Source of the DNA: Armatimonadota bacterium
Lineage (GTDB): Bacteria > Armatimonadota > Zipacnadia > Zipacnadales > JABUFB01
Reading direction: 5' to 3'
Length of the DNA stretch: 6,991 nucleotides
NCBI GenBank assembly: GCA_018056145.1
Contig: JAGPGE010000306.1
Location: 1 to 6,991, forward strand
Shown piece after piece: positions 1 to 3,972 of this stretch. The notes below the pieces were generated by a model. That model did no database searches. It was not told the origin of the DNA and saw only the letters and a list, made by a program, of their open reading frames with translations. The position numbers and the translations under genes were made by a program. Each line of letters starts with the position of its first letter. Positions within the stretch are counted from its first letter, which is position 1.

Positions 1-533
1 ACACCATGCGGCGGGCGCTGGCCGATCTGAACCTTTTCGCTGGCCAGCTTGCGGATGTGGTCAACGCCATACACCGCACCGGCTACGGCCTGGACGACAG
101 CACAGGCCGCGACTTCTTCTCCTACGACCCGGCCCAACCGGGAGCCACGCTCTCCGTGCATTCGGACATCATCGCCGATCCGTCCCGCATCGCGTCGGCA
201 CGCGCGGCAGGACAGCCGGGGGATGGTTCGGTCGCATCCGCATTGGAGGCACTCCGCACCAACCCACCCTCGGGTGGCACGTCGAGCCTCACCGAAATGC
301 ACACCCAGTTCCTCGCCGGCCTCGGGCAGGACGTGCAGACCGCGCGCACCCGCATGGAAGCCCGCGAGGACCTGGTCGCGGCCCTGCAAACCCGGTACTC
401 GTCCACCGCGGGCGTCTCGCTTGACGAGGAAGCCCTGCGCCTCGCCACTGCCCAGGATGCCTATCTCGCCGCGCAGAAGGCCGCGCAGTTGGCGCTGGAG
501 ATCATCGACCTCACACTGACCATCGGCGAGTAG
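1..533 (+). CDS. flgK: Flagellar hook-associated protein FlgK (HAP1), C-terminal part
   Basis: FlgK forms the first junction ring between hook and filament, exported through the flagellar type III apparatus. The frame is open from the left edge (first full codon at base 3), so the true start lies upstream; the ATG at 6 is internal. About 176 residues remain. The first visible residues resemble FlgK segments before the C-terminal rod domain (ADVVNAIHRTGYGLDD, then DFFSY). The end carries the family hallmark GVSLDEEALRLATAQDAYLAAQK, the D1/D0 helix that packs in the axial core, followed by a hydrophobic end IIDLTLTIGE and a TAG stop. No cysteine occurs in the visible part. It lies 31 bases before the flgL ATG, as expected for a flgKL operon. 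The identification rests on C-terminal motifs and position. Confidence 0.9.
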   Translation, partial: TMRRALADLNLFAGQLADVVNAIHRTGYGLDDSTGRDFFSYDPAQPGATLSVHSDIIADPSRIASARAAGQPGDGSVASALEALRTNPPSGGTSSLTEMHTQFLAGLGQDVQTARTRMEAREDLVAALQTRYSSTAGVSLDEEALRLATAQDAYLAAQKAAQLALEIIDLTLTIGE

Positions 534-550
534 CTGGGAAGTCTGCGTGC

Positions 551-555
551 GGAGG
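551..555 (+). promoter_or_regulatory. Ribosome binding site fixing the flgL start
   Basis: GGAGG sits 9 bases before the ATG at 565. A GTG in the same frame at 547 would place this Shine-Dalgarno inside the gene and add six residues (MRRPRN) before the conserved FlgL start MRIGTRAFYD, so 565 is preferred. Confidence 0.7.
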
Positions 556-564
556 CCTCGCAAC

Positions 565-1485
565 ATGCGCATCGGAACCCGGGCATTCTACGATAGCGTC
601 GCGCGGATTCTCGTCCAAGGGCAAAAGGACCTGGGCGGCATGACCGTGGCCATGAGCAGCGGCAAGCGCGTCTCGGTGCCATCCGACGACCCGGCCTCCT
701 GCCTGCTCATCAGCCGCGCGCGCACCGAGCTCGCCCTGTGCGACTCCCGCCGGCGTGCCACCGTCCAGGGGCAGCAGCTTGCGGGCGCCACCGAGCAGGG
801 CCTCCAGAAGATCAGCGGTGACCTCGGTGATGCCATCGACGCGGCACGGCGAGCGATCGGTTCCGGGATCAGCGACCAGGGGCGCGCAGCATCGGTGGCC
901 GAAGTCCGCTCGGCCATCGAAGCCCTCGTCACCGCGGGGAACACAAAGTCGGGCGACCGCTTTGTCTTCGGCGGCTACAGCGACCGCGCGCGTCCCTTCG
1001 AGCTGTCGGGCGGCGGCGTCACCTACGCCGGAGACCACGGGCAACTCGCGGTCAACACCGGATACGGGACGCCCTGTCCTGTGACCTTCGCGGGTAGCGA
1101 CGTCTTCAACTTCGACCCCGGCACGGGCAGGTCCGTCCCGAAGGTGGATGCAGACGTGTTCACCGTCCTGAACCAGCTTGCCACGGCGCTGGAGTCGGGC
1201 GACAACGAGACCGCGGCAGAACTCGTGGACGACCTTCAGCTCCTGCGCGACCACGTGGTCAACCTGCGCGGGAGCATCGGGTCATCCGCGCTTCGTCTCG
1301 AGGCCGGCCTGGACGCCTTGGAGCGGTCCGAACTGCGCTGCCAGGCGTTGCTCGAAGAGCATGAAACGCTGGACATCGCGGACGCCCTCACGCGCTACAG
1401 CGCCGCCGAGACCGCGTACCAGGCCCTGCTGAGCACCATCACCAGCGTCTTGCAGATGCCGACACTGTTCGACGGCTTGCAGTAA
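565..1485 (+). CDS. flgL: Flagellar hook-associated protein FlgL (HAP3)
   Basis: FlgL is the second hook-filament junction protein, between FlgK and the flagellin filament. The 306-residue product is normal length for the family. The N-terminal rod helix opens MRIGTRAFYD and includes the flagellin-superfamily signature SSGKRVSVPSDDPAS at residues 31-45. The mid-domain shows the FlgL-type block RFVFGGY (132-138) and VTYAGDHGQLAVNTGYG (152-168), then FAGSDVF (175-181). The C-terminal axial helix is about 255-306, containing IADALTRYSAAETAYQALLS. The start at 565 is chosen for its GGAGG and its match to the family N-terminus. Oddity: four cysteines (residues 46, 59, 171, 259), although axial flagellar proteins are usually cysteine-poor; the neighbouring flagellin has none. 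It follows flgK and precedes fliW by 27 bases, so co-transcription is likely. Confidence 0.93.
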   Translation: MRIGTRAFYDSVARILVQGQKDLGGMTVAMSSGKRVSVPSDDPASCLLISRARTELALCDSRRRATVQGQQLAGATEQGLQKISGDLGDAIDAARRAIGSGISDQGRAASVAEVRSAIEALVTAGNTKSGDRFVFGGYSDRARPFELSGGGVTYAGDHGQLAVNTGYGTPCPVTFAGSDVFNFDPGTGRSVPKVDADVFTVLNQLATALESGDNETAAELVDDLQLLRDHVVNLRGSIGSSALRLEAGLDALERSELRCQALLEEHETLDIADALTRYSAAETAYQALLSTITSVLQMPTLFDGLQ

Positions 1486-1489
1486 GCAG

Positions 1490-1497
1490 CACGGAAG
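1490..1497 (+). promoter_or_regulatory. Possible CsrA-type CANGGANG site before fliW
   Basis: CACGGAAG lies 15 bases before the fliW ATG, next to a weak purine-rich ribosome binding stretch. It matches the CsrA core CANGGANG seen more convincingly before csrA and fliC. No strong hairpin presents it. The motif also occurs inside coding sequence (353-360, 6411-6418), so chance is a real alternative. Confidence 0.25.
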
Positions 1498-1512
1498 GCG
1501 GGGATCGACCCG

Positions 1513-1953
1513 ATGGTATGTCACACTGTCCGCTTCGGCCCGGTGCATTACGCGCCGGGAGACGTCATCCATTTCCCCGAGGGCATTGCACCCTTCACCG
1601 GGGCCCACCGGTTCATTCTGGTAACACGTGGCGACGAGGCCCCCTTCTCCTGGCTGCAGAGCCTGGATGACCCCGGCCTCACGCTGGTGGCCGCGCCGCT
1701 AGAGGAGCTGTTTCCCGATGAGGCGCCGCGAGTGGGCCAACTCATTGCGGAACGGGTGCGCAGCGTCGCGCCAGAACATCTGGTAGTCCTGGTACTGGTG
1801 ACACTCGATGCGGAGCCCGAGAGGATGACCGCCAACCTCCTCGGGCCTGTCGTGCTCGATCCGCACACCAGGCAGGCGGAGCAGGTGATCGTCGACGCTC
1901 CCCTTGCGATGGCGCGGCAACCCATCGCCTGCGGGAACGAAGCAGCTCTCTGA
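1513..1953 (+). CDS. fliW: Flagellar assembly factor FliW (CsrA antagonist)
   Basis: FliW is a small cytoplasmic beta-barrel protein. It binds either flagellin or CsrA; when free flagellin falls, FliW moves to CsrA and relieves repression of flagellin translation (established in Bacillus). The 146-residue product has usual family length. Recognisable motifs are FPEGI at 21-25, the core FSWLQSLDDPGLTL at 45-58, a hydrophobic strand HLVVLVLVTL at 89-98, and MTANLLGPVVLDPHTRQAEQVI spread over 105-126. The start at 1513 gives the conserved short lead to FPEGI; its ribosome site is only moderately good (GGCGGGG nearby). The gene sits directly before csrA, which supports a joint regulatory role. 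The last 10 residues or so after RQPI are poorly conserved by eye. Confidence 0.93.
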   Translation: MVCHTVRFGPVHYAPGDVIHFPEGIAPFTGAHRFILVTRGDEAPFSWLQSLDDPGLTLVAAPLEELFPDEAPRVGQLIAERVRSVAPEHLVVLVLVTLDAEPERMTANLLGPVVLDPHTRQAEQVIVDAPLAMARQPIACGNEAAL

Positions 1954-1963
1954 CACCCACGAC

Positions 1964-1979
1964 GGCCCATGGACGGGCC
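1964..1979 (+). promoter_or_regulatory. Predicted CsrA-binding hairpin upstream of csrA
   Basis: GGCCC (1964-1968) pairs perfectly with GGGCC (1975-1979), leaving the six-base loop ATGGAC. The loop and its closing C-G pair read CATGGACG, matching the CsrA core CANGGANG with GGA in a hexaloop, the form preferred by CsrA/RsmE proteins. It lies in the fliW-csrA gap, with its GGA 22 bases before the GGA of the csrA Shine-Dalgarno. The inferred role is autoregulation by CsrA. The short stem and absence of a U-run argue against a terminator. Confidence 0.55.
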
Positions 1980-1989
1980 ACGTAAGCAC

Positions 1990-1997
1990 CACGGAGG
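1990..1997 (+). promoter_or_regulatory. csrA ribosome binding site overlapping a CsrA motif
   Basis: CACGGAGG includes the Shine-Dalgarno GGAGG (1993-1997), 7 bases before the GTG start at 2005, and matches CANGGANG. A CsrA dimer bridging this site and the hairpin just upstream would block ribosome entry. The overlap with GGAGG is partly expected by chance for any good ribosome site. Confidence 0.55.
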
Positions 1998-2004
1998 GTG
2001 AACC

Positions 2005-2316
2005 GTGCTCGTGCTGACCAGAAACGTGGAGCAGGACATACAGATCGGCCGCGACATCCGGATCCGCATCCTCGCCATCAATGGCCGCCAGGTGCAGATT
2101 GGCATCGATGCCCCGCGCGAAATCACGGTCTGCCGCGGCGAGCTTCTCGACGCCGTGCGCCAGCAGAACGCGGCTGCCGCCAGCCTGTCCGCCCCTGACG
2201 ACGCCCTCCGCAATGCGGCCATGCGGGTGCGGCGCGCGAGTTTGCAGAGTGTTTACGTCGGCGGGGACACGGCCCCGTCAAGCGACGCGCCGGCGGACCC
2301 GATAGCGAGTGAGTAA
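2005..2316 (+). CDS. csrA: Carbon storage regulator CsrA, with long C-terminal tail
   Basis: CsrA is a dimeric RNA-binding protein that blocks translation by covering GGA motifs near ribosome binding sites; beside fliW its expected main target is flagellin mRNA. The N-terminal 50 residues match the family well: MLVLTR at 1-6, IQIGRDIRIRIL at 12-23, then QVQIGIDAPREITVCR at 29-44. The RNA-contacting residues known from E. coli CsrA, in the strand-1 LTR and Arg44, are kept. The start is GTG, well spaced from GGAGGG. Length is unusual: 103 residues against about 60-80 usually. The tail from about 50 contains an Ala-rich probable helix, an Arg-containing stretch (RNAAMRVRRASLQ) and a Pro/Asp-rich end. 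In FliW-containing bacteria, the CsrA C-terminal region takes part in FliW binding, so the tail may be functional. The frame is clean, with no sign of a frameshift or readthrough. Confidence 0.95.
   Translation: MLVLTRNVEQDIQIGRDIRIRILAINGRQVQIGIDAPREITVCRGELLDAVRQQNAAAASLSAPDDALRNAAMRVRRASLQSVYVGGDTAPSSDAPADPIASE
2278..2305 (+). promoter_or_regulatory. Candidate sigma-28 (FliA/SigD)-type promoter for fliC
   Basis: TCAA (2278-2281), 16 bases, then CCCGATAG (2298-2305) resembles the flagellar sigma consensus TAAA-N(14-16)-GCCGATAA, with three of four and six of eight matches. It lies in the last codons of csrA, and would start a transcript near 2312, giving a leader of about 160 bases that includes all the hairpins. 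The match is imperfect and unsupported by comparison, so it is only a candidate. Confidence 0.3.
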
Positions 2317-2328
2317 GAGACGCGGCGC

Positions 2329-2346
2329 CCGGAGGTGATCTTCCGG
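2329..2346 (+). promoter_or_regulatory. Orphan Shine-Dalgarno sequence within a hairpin
   Basis: GGAGGTGATC (2331-2340) is a 10-base perfect complement of the usual bacterial 16S rRNA 3' end, stronger than any ribosome site used by a gene here. No ATG, GTG or TTG follows at a workable distance. CCGGA (2329-2333) can pair with TCCGG (2342-2346), partly hiding it. It could be a ribosome standby or regulatory element of the flagellin leader, or a remnant of a lost leader peptide. Confidence 0.4.
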
Positions 2347-2395
2347 CCGCGACGACAGGCGAGCCCCAATCCGCCGTGGGGGCGCGCGAAGCAAG

Positions 2396-2415
2396 CGACG
2401 GCAGGGAAGCCGTCG
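2396..2415 (+). promoter_or_regulatory. Predicted CsrA-binding hairpin in the fliC leader
   Basis: CGACGGC (2396-2402) pairs with GCCGTCG (2409-2415) in a perfect 7-bp stem, leaving the loop AGGGAA. Loop plus closing pair reads CAGGGAAG, a full match to CANGGANG with GGA in a hexaloop. Its GGA lies 51 bases before the GGA of the fliC ribosome site. This reproduces the two-site layout described for Bacillus hag mRNA, where CsrA binds one upstream site and one on the Shine-Dalgarno. The function is inferred; the fold and motif are seen directly. Confidence 0.6.
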
Positions 2416-2452
2416 TCCACAGGAGCGGCCGGCACGGGCCGAGCCGCCAACT

Positions 2453-2460
2453 CAAGGAGG
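2453..2460 (+). promoter_or_regulatory. fliC ribosome binding site overlapping a CsrA motif
   Basis: CAAGGAGG is a strong Shine-Dalgarno ending 10 bases before the fliC ATG, and also matches CANGGANG. It is the expected repression site at which CsrA would exclude the ribosome, working with the upstream hairpin. Confidence 0.6.
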
Positions 2461-2470
2461 ACCGTGCAGA

Positions 2471-3874
2471 ATGTCCTTGACGCGCATCAACCAGAACACG
2501 ATGGCGATGAACGCCCAGCGCAACCTCGACATCAACACTCAGCGGGTTGCCCAGTCCATGGAACGACTCAGCTCCGGCCTGCGCATCAACCGCGCATCCG
2601 ACGACCCCGCGGGCTTGGTCTTGTCCGAGTCGCTGCGGGCGGACGTGTCCGGCCTGGACGTTGTCCAGCAGAACGTGACGGAGGGCGTGAATCTCATCAA
2701 GACCGCGGAAGCCGCGCTTTCCGAGGTCAACTACCTGCTCCGCCAGATGAAGGACCTTGCTCTGGACGCCGCATCGGACAGTAACAACACCGCCGACACC
2801 CGCGCAGCCCTCCAGTCCCAGGTGGAGTCGGCGATCACCACTATCAACGCCATCGCCGCGAACACCAAGTACGGCGGCGTTAAGCTCCTCGACGGCAGCG
2901 CGGGTACCAGCGCCGACCTGATCGACACCACGAACATATCCTCGATGCAGCTTACCAGCAGCGCCGGCGCGGGTTATGCCGACGTGCAGGTGACGCAGGT
3001 CGCGAACAAGGCCCAGGCCGACTTGAGCGAGGCCACGGACTACTCTGCAGCCGGAGACACCCTGGTCACCAGCGGCACCATCACCATCAACGGCGTAACC
3101 ATCGGCACCTACGCGTCCGGTGTGGACACGGTGCAGGACGTCATCGACGACATCAACGCCGCATCCTCACAGACCGGCGTCACCGCCCGGTTCGACACCG
3201 ACCACATCGAGCTCAACCAGACCAGCTACGGTTCGGTTAAGGGCATCGTCTATGTTGAGTCCGCCGCCATCTTCAATGACGGCGACACCGCGGTTGACTG
3301 GGGCCAGGACGCCGTCGCCACGGTGACTTGGGGCGACGCGACAACCAGCACGATGAACGCCGGCACCGGCCTGTCTCTCAAGGACAGTGCGGGAAACGTC
3401 ATCAACCTGACTGAAGCCGGCAACACCGTGACGACCCACGGCGACGTCGGCTACGTGACCCAGGGACGGGTGTCATTCCAGATCGGCCTCACCGCCAGCG
3501 AGACCGCCACCATGTCCATCGGCAGCGTTGCGGCATCGGCCCTCGGGTCCACCGGGACCGTCGCCGCGGTGGACATTTCCACAACCTCCGGCGCCCAGTC
3601 CGCTCTCACGGTGTTGGAGGAAGCCATCGATCAGGTCTCGGTCATGCGGGCCGAACTCGGTGCCTTCCAGACCTACCAGCTCGAGTCTCAGGGCCGGTCG
3701 CTCGCCGTTGCCCGAGAGAACCTGGCTGCATCCGAGAGCGCCATTCGCGACACGGACTTCGGCGCCGAAATGGCCGAGTTCTCCACCTCGCAGATCCTCG
3801 TGCAGTCGGCCACGTCCTTCCTCGCGCAGGCGAACAGTCTGCCCCAGAACATCCTGTCGCTGATCCGCGGCTAG
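2471..3874 (+). CDS. fliC: Flagellin (filament protein)
   Basis: This is the main filament subunit, polymerised in thousands of copies outside the cell after export. The 467-residue product opens MSLTRINQNTMAMNAQRNL and carries the D1 signature LSSGLRINRASDDPAGL at 33-49; NTKYGGVKLLDG at 131-142 closes the N-terminal rod. The C-terminal rod (about 375-467) holds RAELGAFQ (393-400), NLAASESAIRDTDF (417-430) and the end LAQANSLPQNILSLIRG. The middle (about 145-365) is the surface-exposed domain and includes a flagellin 'IN' motif at roughly 200-255 (GTITINGVTI, then DTVQDVIDDINAA). No cysteine is present. At the TLR5-contact region, LLRQMKDLALD (89-99) has Gln92 where Salmonella has Arg90, so weak TLR5 recognition is possible. 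It has its own structured leader, a candidate promoter and a downstream hairpin, suggesting separate high expression. It may equally be called hag/flaA by lineage. Confidence 0.97.
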   Translation: MSLTRINQNTMAMNAQRNLDINTQRVAQSMERLSSGLRINRASDDPAGLVLSESLRADVSGLDVVQQNVTEGVNLIKTAEAALSEVNYLLRQMKDLALDAASDSNNTADTRAALQSQVESAITTINAIAANTKYGGVKLLDGSAGTSADLIDTTNISSMQLTSSAGAGYADVQVTQVANKAQADLSEATDYSAAGDTLVTSGTITINGVTIGTYASGVDTVQDVIDDINAASSQTGVTARFDTDHIELNQTSYGSVKGIVYVESAAIFNDGDTAVDWGQDAVATVTWGDATTSTMNAGTGLSLKDSAGNVINLTEAGNTVTTHGDVGYVTQGRVSFQIGLTASETATMSIGSVAASALGSTGTVAAVDISTTSGAQSALTVLEEAIDQVSVMRAELGAFQTYQLESQGRSLAVARENLAASESAIRDTDFGAEMAEFSTSQILVQSATSFLAQANSLPQNILSLIRG

Positions 3875-3904
3875 TCCCGCGCGCAATTGCACGTCCAGCA
3901 AGAC

Positions 3905-3938
3905 ACGGGCGGGAGCCGGCCCCCCGGTTCCCGCCCGT
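3905..3938 (+). terminator. Strong hairpin after fliC, no U-run
   Basis: A 15-bp stem joins 3905-3919 to 3924-3938 with one G-U pair (3915/3928) and the loop CCCC. It starts 30 bases after the flagellin stop. The bases after it (CGACCCACC) lack the T-run of a classical intrinsic terminator. It may be a terminator of the type used in G+C-rich genomes, a partial terminator lowering fliD relative to fliC, or a 3' stabilising structure for flagellin mRNA. No convincing promoter is seen between it and fliD. Confidence 0.7.
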
Positions 3939-3972
3939 CGACCCACCATCACGGGCATCGTGAGTGATCCGT

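Larger units (their letters stand above)
2317..2470 (+). other. Structured flagellin mRNA leader
   Basis: No gene is supported in this 154-base gap. On the RNA level it contains four successive hairpins. Two are listed separately (2329-2346 and 2396-2415). The others are CCCCA (2364-2368) with TGGGG (2377-2381), loop of 8 bases, and CGGCC (2426-2430) with GGCCG (2437-2441), loop GGCACG. Together they leave the ribosome site at 2454-2460 as an unpaired, purine-rich stretch. Such G+C-rich sequence folds easily, so only the CsrA-type hairpin has a specific functional reading. Confidence 0.5.

Noticed and set aside
353..360. CANGGANG match (CATGGAAG) within flgK
   Set aside because: It is in coding sequence with no hairpin and no nearby ribosome site; treated as background. 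A similar match at 6411-6418 in fliS was dismissed for the same reason.
547..564. GTG start six codons upstream for flgL
   Set aside because: It would put the GGAGG site inside the coding region and add residues not found at FlgL N-termini.
511..1254. Minus-strand open frame of 247 codons over flgL
   Set aside because: It is antisense to clear flgL motifs, with a composition typical of a shadow frame.
1499..1512. Small inverted repeat CGGG...CCCG before fliW
   Set aside because: Only 4 bp of stem; too weak to claim as a structure.
2335..2784. Forward open frame starting GTG in the fliC leader and running into fliC
   Set aside because: Its GTG lies inside the orphan Shine-Dalgarno itself, it has no ribosome site of its own, and most of it overlaps fliC out of frame with a low-complexity translation.
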